Positions 1 to 7,263 of a DNA stretch of 47,123 nt are shown piece after piece. Position numbers and translations under genes: made by a program. This DNA comes from Lachnospiraceae bacterium. Its GTDB lineage: Bacteria; Bacillota; Clostridia; Lachnospirales; Lachnospiraceae. The stretch lies in assembly GCA_014804785.1 (NCBI GenBank), contig JAAUZD010000012.1:4467-51589 (forward strand), in the 5' to 3' direction. Positions within the stretch are counted from its first letter, which is position 1; every line of letters begins with the position of its first letter. The notes beneath the pieces were generated by a model, which was not told the DNA's origin, made no database searches, and saw nothing but the letters and a program-made list of their open reading frames with translations.

Positions 1-90
1 TGTATGTATTCTGACTATGAACCGCTGACGCTGGATGAGTGGATTGCATGTGACAGCAGACGGAAGACAGACTGTAAAACGGCACAATGA
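1..90 (+). CDS. C-terminal end of an unidentified gene (partial)
   Basis: An open frame enters from the left edge and gives 29 residues, ending in a TGA at 88-90. The tail is polar and Cys-containing (it includes TLDEWIACDS). The stop overlaps an ATG in another frame (ATGA), but the better ribosome site for the next gene lies further on. Too little is visible to name the product. It probably forms an operon with the small gene that follows. Confidence 0.45.
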   Translation, partial: CMYSDYEPLTLDEWIACDSRRKTDCKTAQ

Positions 91-143
91 CAGGCAGGAA
101 AAGCTGTATTGCGGCAGGAAAGGCTGGAAAGGTGAGAAGGGGG

Positions 144-353
144 ATGAAAATGGAAAATCAGTATTTTAATGAGGCACTTCAGAATTTTGTTCAGGATTTT
201 GCATATGGAGGGGCAATCAGGCATTTGGCTGATCTGGGATATGATACGGACAGAATCATAAAAGAGTATCATTATCCGCTTTCAAGAGATACCATAGATA
301 AGATAGTGAAGGAACATTTGAAAGAGAAAAATAAAGAAAAAGATATTTCATAG
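144..353 (+). CDS. small hypothetical protein (69 aa)
   Basis: A 69-residue soluble, charged protein beginning MKMENQYFNEAL and ending in a Lys/Glu-rich tail. An ATG at 87 exists in the same frame. The start at 144 is preferred because a purine-rich ribosome site (gagaaggggg) lies just before it, whereas 87 has none and would add a basic, low-quality extension. The central part (ADLGYDTDRIIKEY, then LSRDTIDKIV) looks like two helices, as in a small adaptor or DNA-binding helper. I do not recognise the family. It is followed directly by a strong terminator, so it is the last gene of the operon entering from the left. Confidence 0.6.
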   Translation: MKMENQYFNEALQNFVQDFAYGGAIRHLADLGYDTDRIIKEYHYPLSRDTIDKIVKEHLKEKNKEKDIS

Positions 354-356
354 AAA

Positions 357-388
357 GGAGTGCCGCGGAATTTACGGCGCTCCTTTTT
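357..388 (+). terminator. Rho-independent terminator
   Basis: Stem GGAGTGCCG / CGGCGCTCC (one G-T pair) with a 9-nt loop, followed by TTTTT. It starts four bases after the stop at 353. Confidence 0.85.
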
Positions 389-411
389 AATGACAAATGA
401 ATAAGTGTTTA

Positions 412-765
412 TTAGAGGAAAGAATATCCATCCCCCAGATAATCCAGCACATCAAATTTTCTATCTTTGTAGTAATAATCCTTATCTTCCTCTGTGATTT
501 CGCGTATGACTCGGCAGGGATTTCCGGCGGCTATGACATTGTCGGGAAGGTTCTTTGTCACGACGCTTCCGGCGCCGATCACTACGTTATTTCCAATTTT
601 TATGCCGGGCATGATTACGGTGTTTCCGCCAATCCATACATTGTCGCCTATGGAGATGGAGATGCCGTATTCATAGCCAGAGTTTCTTGCATCCGGGTGA
701 ATGGGATGCCCGGCGGTGTATATGGAAACGTTGGGCGCAATCTGGGCATTTTTGCCAATGATGAC
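412..765 (-). pseudogene. C-terminal part of maltose O-acetyltransferase, cut off by an in-frame stop
   Basis: These 117 codons continue the frame of the upstream alpha-glucosidase gene after the TAA at 766-768. The translation is the left-handed beta-helix end of a maltose/sugar O-acetyltransferase: hexapeptide repeats such as [20 protein letters not shown], then [15 protein letters not shown] and [20 protein letters not shown]. The last two stretches are the acetyl-CoA-binding coils of the Maa/NodL/LacA family. The family normally reads LDVGKVIIG where this sequence has LDVG-stop-VIIG, so a single lysine codon has become TAA. An internal ATG at 612 could begin only a useless fragment. The catalytic His of the family (in YTAGHP) lies after the stop. 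The acetyltransferase is therefore very probably inactive, unless the stop is a sequencing error. Confidence 0.8.
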
Positions 766-2709
766 TTAGCCTACATCCAGCACAGTGAAATTGTAATTGG
801 CAAAGAAGTTTTCTCCCACTTCAATATTGCTTCCGTAGTCGCAGTGAAAAGGGGCGTTGATGAATACATTTTTTCCTGTTTTCCCCAAAATATCTTTCAA
901 GGAAGCGGTAATCTCGCTTAAGTCAGTGGGATCAAGATGGTTGAAACGGGCAATCTTCTTTTTAGTCACAGCCTGTTTTGCAAACAATTCTTTCGTAGTC
1001 TTATAAGGAAGTCCGGCAAGCATTCTTTTTTCCATATCCAGAAGATCGATTACCAATACCTGACAGGAGTTTAAGGTAATCTGGTCGTCACAGATTTTAA
1101 TCTCACTTTGATTGTTGAGAAGGACAATGCCGTTGGAACTATCTTTTAGCGACAGGGTCTTTTCCTTTTCACCGAAGTTTGCCAATACTGCAACAGATTT
1201 ATCATCTGTCCTTCTTATGTAGGCAAAAATATCTGCCTCATCTTTATAAAGAGGAAGAAAGGTGCCATATGTAAACACTTCTTTATAATTTTTTGATTTT
1301 CGCAGTGCCAGAAGCTGTTTGTAATAGGAAAGAACGGAATTCTTGTCTTCAAGCTGTGCTTTTACATTGAGGTTTTTATAATTGGGGTTTACCTTAAGCC
1401 ATGGGCGTCCTGTCGTGAAGCCTGCATTTGCAGAGTCATCCCACTGCATAGGGGTTCTGGCGTTGTCGCGGCTGTTTTGACAGCAGATGTTCAAGGCTTC
1501 CTCGTTGGTAAGACCAGAGGAAAGTGCCATCTGGTATTCACCGTGGGTGCTGATGTCATCATAGTCATCAATGGAATCCATAGGGCAGTTGCACATACCG
1601 ATTTCCTGTCCCTGATATAAAAAGGGAAGTCCGCGGAGCAATACGCTGATAGTGCCGAGCATTTTCGTTCCATCATTATTCTGGGCATATGTCGGCAGGT
1701 AGCGGCTTACGCCTCTTGGCTCGTCATGGTTTTCAATGATGTTTGCAAGGAATCCTACATCCAGACATTCTGACTGGGAGTGAAATAAAGCATTCCTGAA
1801 ATCCTCGAATTGGATTGGCTTGCTGTCATACCAGCCGTGTTCGCCCATGGATAGGGAATGGGCAGAAAAGTCGAACATGGTGGAGAAATGACCGTTTTCG
1901 CCAACAAATTCCACCAATTCATCTTTTTTCATATTGAAGACTTCCGCTACAGTGAATGCCTGATATTTTTCAAAGGTGTTCTTTTTTAAATCTTCCAGCA
2001 GATCGCCTACGCCGTTGACCTTTTCTACCATATGCCATACGCTGGCAAGCCCGTCAGGACCATCCGGTTCAAGATTGGCAAAGGTCAGGTCCTTTTTAAT
2101 GTTGATGATGGCGTCGATACGGAAGCCGGCAACGCCCTTTTCCAGCCACCAGTTGATCATAGTATATAATTCATTTAAAAGTTTTGGATTATTCCAGTTT
2201 AAGTCCGGCTGCTCCTTTGCAAACATATGAAGGTAGTAATAGTCGGTTCCGGGCACTTTTTCCCAGGCACTGCCGCCAAAGTAAGAGCGGTAATTGCTGG
2301 GGGGCTTGCCGTTTACGCCTTTGCGGAAATAGAAGTAGTCACCGTACTCACCGTCAGGATCCTTAAGTGCCTTCTGGAACCATTCATGCTGATCAGAGCA
2401 GTGATTAATGACCAGGTCCATCACAATATACATTTCTCTTTTCTTTGCTTCGGCAAGCAGAGTATCAAACTCTTCCATGGTGCCGAATTGTTCGGAAATT
2501 TTGTAATAATCCGAGATATCGTAGCCCTGATCCACGAATGGGGACTGGTAGATTGGGGAAAGCCAGATGATATCGATGCCAAGCTCTTTTAAGTAATCAA
2601 GCTTGCTGATAACACCTTTTAAATCACCGATGCCGTCTCCGTTTGTGTCACAAAAGCTTTTGGGGTAAATCTGATACGCAACTTTGTCATGCCACCATTT
2701 TTTGCTCAT
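766..2709 (-). CDS. malL: GH13 alpha-glucosidase (oligo-1,6-glucosidase type) with truncated acetyltransferase tail
   Basis: Hydrolyses alpha-1,6 or alpha-1,4 bonds of short malto- or isomalto-oligosaccharides in the cytoplasm. All GH13 blocks are visible: DLVINH (res 98-103), QPDLNW (167-172), GFRIDAI with nucleophile Asp199, FTVAEVF with acid/base Glu256, and ENHDEPR with Asp329. The glucosidase part is about 558 residues, normal for GH13_31. It is followed without a stop by the start of a maltose O-acetyltransferase (MEKRMLAGLPYK at 1035), which ends early at the TAA at 766-768. There is no ribosome site before that Met, so this is a true fusion. The start is 2709 rather than 2730 because GGAGG sits 8 bases before it. 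A promoter-like TATAAT within an inverted repeat lies upstream, after the araC-like gene, whose product is its likely regulator. Confidence 0.88.
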   Translation of the reverse strand: MSKKWWHDKVAYQIYPKSFCDTNGDGIGDLKGVISKLDYLKELGIDIIWLSPIYQSPFVDQGYDISDYYKISEQFGTMEEFDTLLAEAKKREMYIVMDLVINHCSDQHEWFQKALKDPDGEYGDYFYFRKGVNGKPPSNYRSYFGGSAWEKVPGTDYYYLHMFAKEQPDLNWNNPKLLNELYTMINWWLEKGVAGFRIDAIINIKKDLTFANLEPDGPDGLASVWHMVEKVNGVGDLLEDLKKNTFEKYQAFTVAEVFNMKKDELVEFVGENGHFSTMFDFSAHSLSMGEHGWYDSKPIQFEDFRNALFHSQSECLDVGFLANIIENHDEPRGVSRYLPTYAQNNDGTKMLGTISVLLRGLPFLYQGQEIGMCNCPMDSIDDYDDISTHGEYQMALSSGLTNEEALNICCQNSRDNARTPMQWDDSANAGFTTGRPWLKVNPNYKNLNVKAQLEDKNSVLSYYKQLLALRKSKNYKEVFTYGTFLPLYKDEADIFAYIRRTDDKSVAVLANFGEKEKTLSLKDSSNGIVLLNNQSEIKICDDQITLNSCQVLVIDLLDMEKRMLAGLPYKTTKELFAKQAVTKKKIARFNHLDPTDLSEITASLKDILGKTGKNVFINAPFHCDYGSNIEVGENFFANYNFTVLDVG

Positions 2710-2764
2710 AATAATCCTCCATGCTGCCAACAGCCCGCAAATTTGGGCGTCAGCACAAATTTGT

Positions 2765-2801
2765 CTGTGATAAAATCAGTTGAATAGCTGATTTTTCACA
2801 G
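2765..2801. repeat. inverted repeat (hairpin) in the leader of the alpha-glucosidase gene
   Basis: CTGTGATAAAATCAG pairs with CTGATTTTTCACAG across an 8-nt loop, with one bulged base. It lies in the roughly 115-nt leader between the promoter and the alpha-glucosidase start. No T-run follows on the minus strand, so it is not a simple terminator. It may be an operator, or an RNA hairpin that stabilises or attenuates the message. Confidence 0.6.
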
Positions 2802-2804
2802 TAT

Positions 2805-2852
2805 CCTCCGTACAATGAGATTGTAATAACATTATATTGTCTCGTGCGGAGG
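2805..2852 (-). promoter_or_regulatory. promoter inside an inverted repeat (alpha-glucosidase operon)
   Basis: On the minus strand a perfect TATAAT (2836-2831) lies between two arms: CCTCCGCACGAGA on one side and TCATTGTACGGAGG on the other. The arms pair over 6 bp (CCTCCG/CGGAGG) plus an inner GAGA/TCTC stretch. The -35 region is poor, which fits an activated promoter. The neighbouring AraC-family protein is the obvious candidate to bind the arms. The -10 element is seen; the regulator is inferred. Confidence 0.55.
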
Positions 2853-2884
2853 AAATCTTGCTTAAAATTCGCTAATTTATTACA

Positions 2885-3793
2885 CTATTTTGACTTGTTT
2901 GATTCTTTTCGGTATTCAGAAGGAGTGACGCCCTTTGCCTGCCTGAATCTTCGGATAAAGTAACCGATATTGTCAAATCCTGCATCCTGCGCAATGGTTA
3001 TAATTTTATCATTTGTCTCAAGTAAAGATGCGGCCGCTTTTTCTATGCGAATCTCATTGATGTATTCAGTAGCAGTTTTCCCGATGTTTTCTTTAAAATA
3101 TCTGCAGAAATATTGGGTATTCAGATTTACCAATGAAGACAGTTCATCCAAACGGATGGGGGAAGCGTAATTTTCATTAATGTAGGAAAGGACTTTCTTT
3201 AGATTTTCAATCTGATGCTCATTATCGCTATGCATATTTTTTACATGTTCAAGGCAATTGTTTTTATAAAGAAATGCAAGCATATCGAAAAGGAGTAATT
3301 TGATTTGCAGGTATGCAGAATTTTTTAAGATTTCATCTTCTGTCCGGCAGGCATTCATTTCTTTGATTTTCTTCTCTATATTTTTATAACATTTTTCTAT
3401 GTGGGAAAAAGCAGGATCGGTATGACCGATCAGAACAGGCAGACGAAGACGGCCATCCATAAGCGGGCGGATCAGTTTCGCCTGGATGGCATCATAGTGT
3501 TCAAAGCTTAAGATATTCAGATTAAATACAATTGCGCTTTCAAGACATTCGGCACCCAGGATTAAAGAATGAAGCTCTCCGGCATGGATGCACATAATGG
3601 CAGGAGATTCTATCAAAAATTCCCTGGTGTTCAGCCATGCGTTGAAAATACCTTCTTTAAAATAAATTAATTCCATCTCATCATGCCAGTGAAGAGGTAC
3701 GCGCCAGTTGGTGTTTCCGCTCCATTCATACAAAGCCAGCGGAAAGATGACGGTACCGTGCCTGGCATTTTCTTTTAGAGAATGTATGTCCAT
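2885..3793 (-). CDS. AraC-family transcriptional regulator
   Basis: 302 residues with the usual two-part layout. An N-terminal cupin-like sensing half carries VPLHWHDEMELIYF near res 32-45, the typical H-x-H-x-E start of the AraC ligand-binding barrel. A C-terminal double helix-turn-helix covers roughly res 200-297, with LNTQYFCRYFKENIGKTATEYI and GFDNIGYFIRRFRQAKGVTPSEYR. It lies immediately upstream of the alpha-glucosidase gene on the same strand and probably activates it in response to a sugar. GAGGG sits about 9 bases before the ATG. Gene family certain; effector unknown. Confidence 0.88.
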   Translation of the reverse strand: MDIHSLKENARHGTVIFPLALYEWSGNTNWRVPLHWHDEMELIYFKEGIFNAWLNTREFLIESPAIMCIHAGELHSLILGAECLESAIVFNLNILSFEHYDAIQAKLIRPLMDGRLRLPVLIGHTDPAFSHIEKCYKNIEKKIKEMNACRTEDEILKNSAYLQIKLLLFDMLAFLYKNNCLEHVKNMHSDNEHQIENLKKVLSYINENYASPIRLDELSSLVNLNTQYFCRYFKENIGKTATEYINEIRIEKAAASLLETNDKIITIAQDAGFDNIGYFIRRFRQAKGVTPSEYRKESNKSK

Positions 3794-3865
3794 TATATAG
3801 CCCTCATTTTGTGTTCAGTAATTCTATATTCAAGATAAGGGATATGGAAAAGAATTGCAAGAGAA

Positions 3866-5368
3866 TTACCGATGTTTATCTTGCCTTGCAATCCAATAAA
3901 TAGCAAATTTTCCAGAAGTCACTGCCACAGGCAGTCCGCCCGGCGCCATGGTCCACTGGCTGGCGATATAGAGATTTTTCACTCCCTTTACAGTTCCTTT
4001 CACGCGGAAAGATTTAATACCCTTTTTCGTGATAAAACTCATATAGGCGCCATGGTAGGCATTGCAGTACCGCTCATAGGTGAGGGGTGTCCAGCAGTCC
4101 AGGACTTCCATGTGCCCTTTCAATTTCGGGAATTGCTGGCAGAGCCGTTCTTCTATCGCGTGAAGAATCCGCTGCTTTTCCTCTGCGTAGGCTTCTTTTG
4201 TAAGACTTTTCCAGTGCAGATATTCTGCATCGAACTGTGCAATGTTTACCTGGAGTACTGTCTTTCCTTTTGGTGCAAAAGCAGGCTCGTAGTCATAGCT
4301 TCGAACCGACATCCGGCAAGTCTTGCTTCCGCCTGATTCAATGGGATTGCAGTCAAAGAATACAGTGCTTCTTTCATCATAGGCATCGTGGTCGATTACA
4401 AATGCTGCCTGCATTCCGCTGAATAGGGGATACGTTTCACTGTCCGTATAACAGGATTTCCATTTCTTGTCCATATATTTTTCACCGATCAGACGGTCAA
4501 ACATTTCCATGGTATCAGTGGCGGAAATCACATAATCCGCCATAACGCGTCTTTGGTCTGCCAGTTCAATGCCTGTGGTCTTTCCATTTTCTATTATAAT
4601 CCGTGAAACAGGAGAATTGCAGTATAACTTTCCGCCCAGCTGACGCAGTTTATCTACCATACGGTTTACCATTGCAAGGGAACCGCCGAGGGGGATTTCA
4701 CCGTTACCGGATGCCATGGTGGCATAGGAAACGAGAAAAGAACTTGCCACATACTCCTTGGGCATATAATCAGTGAAAAGGGTTCTAAGCACCGGATGTT
4801 TAAAACGCGCTGCCAGATCCTGCAGGTCGATGGAGCCATATTCTTTCATTACTTTTGGCATATTTGCCATGGAAGAGCCCATGCGGATATAATCGCGGAT
4901 TCCCATGGCTTCCATGGGTTTTTCGGCAGGCATTTCACATTCTGATGCATATCGCACATGCTGGATGAATTTCTTTATTTCTTCTGCATCTTCCGGTGAG
5001 AGCTGCAGCAGTTCGGCTTCTGTACGTTCAAGATCCTTCCATAAGGTGATACGCTGACCATTCAGAACGGTGGTATAGAATATATCACAATCTGCAAACT
5101 GCGTATTTTTGTCAAGTGCACCTACGGTTTCCCATACCTTGCGGAGAGAAGTGCCTTTTCGTGTGCCTGTGAGCCAGTGAATACAGTTATCGATATGGCA
5201 CCCCTTCCGGTTCCATCCCATACATTGTCCGCCGGCGACAGCATTTTTCTCATAAATTTCCACTTCATAACCAGCCAGCCGCCCATAGATTCCTGCAGAC
5301 AGTCCGGCAATCCCGCCGCCCACAATCACAATTTTCTTTTGTCTGGTTTGCTTGTTATTTGTTTTCAT
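3866..5368 (-). CDS. FAD-dependent oxidoreductase, phytoene desaturase/COG1233-like
   Basis: 500 residues. The N-terminus has a classic Rossmann dinucleotide fold: KIVIVGGGIAGLSAGIYGRLAGYEVEIYEK (GxGxxG near res 17-22, acidic residue about 30 further on). The C-terminus has the closing FAD motif of the amine-oxidase/desaturase family, NLYIASQWTMAPGGLPVAVTSGKFA. Bacterial members of this group, often called phytoene dehydrogenase-like or all-trans-retinol-saturase-like, act on isoprenoid or other hydrophobic substrates; most are uncharacterised. There is no carotenoid gene nearby. It lies 42 bases after a TetR gene on the same strand and is likely co-transcribed and controlled by it. Ribosome site GAGGT is 9 bases before the ATG. 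Substrate unknown. Confidence 0.8.
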   Translation of the reverse strand: MKTNNKQTRQKKIVIVGGGIAGLSAGIYGRLAGYEVEIYEKNAVAGGQCMGWNRKGCHIDNCIHWLTGTRKGTSLRKVWETVGALDKNTQFADCDIFYTTVLNGQRITLWKDLERTEAELLQLSPEDAEEIKKFIQHVRYASECEMPAEKPMEAMGIRDYIRMGSSMANMPKVMKEYGSIDLQDLAARFKHPVLRTLFTDYMPKEYVASSFLVSYATMASGNGEIPLGGSLAMVNRMVDKLRQLGGKLYCNSPVSRIIIENGKTTGIELADQRRVMADYVISATDTMEMFDRLIGEKYMDKKWKSCYTDSETYPLFSGMQAAFVIDHDAYDERSTVFFDCNPIESGGSKTCRMSVRSYDYEPAFAPKGKTVLQVNIAQFDAEYLHWKSLTKEAYAEEKQRILHAIEERLCQQFPKLKGHMEVLDCWTPLTYERYCNAYHGAYMSFITKKGIKSFRVKGTVKGVKNLYIASQWTMAPGGLPVAVTSGKFAIYWIARQDKHR

Positions 5369-5410
5369 AGTCTTTTACCTCATTTTAAATTTTTTGTCGA
5401 AGCTATTTCT

Positions 5411-6007
5411 TTATCTGCCTTCCGCAGAGGATACTGGCCTTGCGCGCAGCATGTCTATAATCCATTCCGGATCAGGCAGAGGTATGTCGGGTCTTCTGGA
5501 ATACTGCTCCATGATTCCGTGTACAGAGCACCAGTACATATTTGATAATGTCATCGGATTCCCTTCCCGGATGCTGCCATCCCTCTGTCCTTCTTCGATT
5601 CTACAGAGGCTGTCTTTAATGGGATCTACGGAAACTGCCATTTTACGAATATGCTCCGGAATATCCTCTGCTACTGCCACATGTGCCATAAATATAAACA
5701 TTTGGGCAATAAAAGGATTCTTTTCCAGCGTTTCAAATAACATTACAATAAACTGATAAAAGAAATCCAAGCCGTTTGCAGCCTCTATCTGTGTAGGCAG
5801 GCGCATACCCATTACACCAAGGCGCACCAGTTCCACCAGCAGATTTTCTTTTGTGGGAAAGTAGTGGAACAAAAGTCCCTCGCTGATCCCGGCGCGCCGA
5901 GAGATTTGACTTGTCTTTGTGCCATAGTAACCCTGCTGCACGAACAAATCCAGTGCGGTTTGGAAAATCTGCTGTTTTCTGACCTCTCTTTGTTCTTTTC
6001 GCGTCAT
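5411..6007 (-). CDS. TetR/AcrR-family transcriptional regulator
   Basis: 198 residues. The N-terminal helix-turn-helix is typical: REVRKQQIFQTALDLFVQQGYYGTKTSQIS, then AGISEGLLFHYFPTKENLL at about res 40-58. The C-terminal half is all-helical and variable, the ligand pocket of this family. It is the first gene of a minus-strand pair with the FAD oxidoreductase. Upstream are two related palindromes (6032-6045 and 6074-6088) placed as operators around its promoter, which suggests autorepression relieved by the substrate of the oxidoreductase or a related compound. Start supported by AAGGAG 7 bases before the ATG. Confidence 0.9.
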   Translation of the reverse strand: MTRKEQREVRKQQIFQTALDLFVQQGYYGTKTSQISRRAGISEGLLFHYFPTKENLLVELVRLGVMGMRLPTQIEAANGLDFFYQFIVMLFETLEKNPFIAQMFIFMAHVAVAEDIPEHIRKMAVSVDPIKDSLCRIEEGQRDGSIREGNPMTLSNMYWCSVHGIMEQYSRRPDIPLPDPEWIIDMLRARPVSSAEGR

Positions 6008-6031
6008 AAGACTTCTCCTTCAAGAATAGTT

Positions 6032-6088
6032 TGAGTGCTTACTTAACATTATCATAGGAGAGGAAAAAATAATAGAGTGATTTACTCA
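6032..6088 (-). promoter_or_regulatory. two TetR-type operators around the tetR/oxidoreductase promoter
   Basis: Two copies of a related imperfect palindrome: TGAGTGCTTACTTA at 6032-6045 and AGAGTGATTTACTCA at 6074-6088, consensus GAGTGnTTACTyA. Their centres are about 42 bp apart, roughly four helical turns. A weak minus-strand -10 (GATAAT, 6053-6048) lies between them, so one site covers the transcription start and the other the -35 region. The motifs are seen; binding by the adjacent TetR protein is inferred from position. Confidence 0.55.
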
Positions 6089-6134
6089 ACGAAAAAACAA
6101 ACAGATATTTGCCTTTAACGGGAACCATTAGTCC

Positions 6135-6272
6135 GCACAGGATAGGTAAATATTTAGGCGTCGTCGCGCTCCCGCTCCATAAAAACGTAACAGACGCTAG
6201 GCTCGTGAGGAACTTCGCCAAGCGCTGACGTTTTTATAGGGACTCCTTATGGAATATTTACCTATCCTGTGC
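6135..6272. mobile_element. 138-bp palindromic MITE/REP-like element, copy A
   Basis: Bounded by perfect 20-bp terminal inverted repeats, GCACAGGATAGGTAAATATT at 6135-6154 and its complement at 6253-6272. Inside are a GC-rich conserved block (starts TAGGCGTCGTCGCGC, 6155 on), a second stem TAAAAACGT/ACGTTTTTA, and AGGGACTCCTTATGG before the right arm. It has no coding capacity. The same architecture, with exactly the same 138-bp length, recurs inverted at 6339-6476. No transposase is nearby, so any movement would depend on enzymes supplied elsewhere. Confidence 0.7.
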
Positions 6273-6338
6273 TACGTTACTGGCTAGCCAGCAAAATAGC
6301 ATAACGACCGCTACTTTTCACTAGGTAGCCAATGCACA

Positions 6339-6476
6339 GCTCTGAGAGGATAAATAATCCATAAGGAGCCCCTAAAAAAGCATCAGCACTTAGCGAGGTT
6401 TTTTCGAGATTAGTGCCTGCTATGTTTTTTACGGAGCGGGAGCGCGGCGACGCCTAATTATTTATCCTCTCAGAGC
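6339..6476. mobile_element. 138-bp palindromic MITE/REP-like element, copy B (inverted)
   Basis: Perfect 20-bp terminal inverted repeats, GCTCTGAGAGGATAAATAAT at 6339-6358 and its complement at 6457-6476. Read on the minus strand it carries the same inner blocks as copy A: TAGGCGTCGCCGCGCTCCCG near one arm and AGGGGCTCCTTATGG near the other. The arms differ from copy A at 8 of 20 positions, yet every difference is matched by its partner arm. The element is further enclosed by TACTTTTCA (6312-6320) and TGAAAAGTA (6493-6501). Confidence 0.7.
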
Positions 6477-6549
6477 GTCCTTTTGCCCAACTCATGAAAA
6501 GTAACAAGAATTTCTTAAGAAAATGATAGTAGAGACTAAAATGTTCAGG

Positions 6550-6558
6550 TGCTATAAT
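6550..6558 (+). promoter_or_regulatory. extended -10 promoter of the bce-like operon
   Basis: TGCTATAAT at 6550-6558 is a perfect extended -10 (TGnTATAAT) without a good -35. Transcription would begin near 6565, which rules out the in-frame ATG at 6523 and supports the response regulator start at 6589. Confidence 0.6.
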
Positions 6559-6588
6559 ATCAAAAAGGTGATTGAGGGGAAGAACGGT

Positions 6589-7263
6589 ATGTTCCGTATA
6601 TTGATTGTAGAAGATGATCATATGATATCAGAGAAAATGAAAAAGCATCTGGAAAAATGGGGGTATGAGGTGGTGTGCGTAACTGACTTTGCAAATGTGC
6701 TGCAACACTTTGAACAGTTTGCGCCTCAGCTTGTGCTTATGGATATTGGTCTGCCTTTTTATAATGGATATTATTGGTGCGGGGAAATTAGGAAAAGTTC
6801 TCAGGTTCCGATTATGTTTATCTCTTCGGCATCCGACAATATGAATATTGTGATGGCGGTCAACATGGGAGGGGACGACTTCATTGCGAAGCCCTTTGAT
6901 TTGGAAGTGCTGGCGGCGAAGGTACAAGCTATTTTGCGGAGAACCTATTCTTTCCAGAATCAGCTTTCTGTGCTGGAATATCAAAATATTTTCCTGAATC
7001 TGAGCGACATGTCTCTTTCATGCGGGGAGAGGAGGCTGGAGCTTACCAGAAATGAGTTCAGGATTCTTCAAATCTTGTTTGAGAATGCGGGAGCAGTGGT
7101 TACCCGTGAAAGCATCATGAAGCGTCTGTGGGATGATGAATGCTTCGTGGATGACAATACCCTCACAGTGAATATGAACCGTTTGAGAAAAAGACTTGAT
7201 GAAGCAGGAATAAATATGGTGATTTCGACAAAAAAGGGAGTGGGATATCAACTTGATGAATAA
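6589..7263 (+). CDS. OmpR-family response regulator (BceR-like)
   Basis: 224 residues. The receiver domain has the acidic pair Asp9-Asp10, phospho-acceptor Asp52 in LVLMDIGLP, and the conserved Lys101 in AKPFD. A C-terminal winged helix of the OmpR/PhoB type follows (ELTRNEFRILQILF, then WDDECFVDDNTLTVNMNRLRKRLD). The start is MFRILIVEDD, preceded by GAGGGG and downstream of the extended -10 promoter. Its stop overlaps the start of the histidine kinase. With the kinase and the ABC pair it forms a Bce-type module. A TGACA-N4-TGTAA box before the ATPase gene is the expected target of such regulators. Confidence 0.92.
   Translation: MFRILIVEDDHMISEKMKKHLEKWGYEVVCVTDFANVLQHFEQFAPQLVLMDIGLPFYNGYYWCGEIRKSSQVPIMFISSASDNMNIVMAVNMGGDDFIAKPFDLEVLAAKVQAILRRTYSFQNQLSVLEYQNIFLNLSDMSLSCGERRLELTRNEFRILQILFENAGAVVTRESIMKRLWDDECFVDDNTLTVNMNRLRKRLDEAGINMVISTKKGVGYQLDE

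Noticed and set aside
397-921. 174-residue plus-strand ORF
   Set aside because: It lies antisense to the acetyltransferase region, which reads as a clear hexapeptide-repeat enzyme on the minus strand. It has no ribosome site and no recognisable protein.
6039-6221. 60-residue minus-strand ORF over the TetR operators and element A
   Set aside because: It runs through the operators and the palindromic arm, lacks a ribosome site and has no protein-like character.
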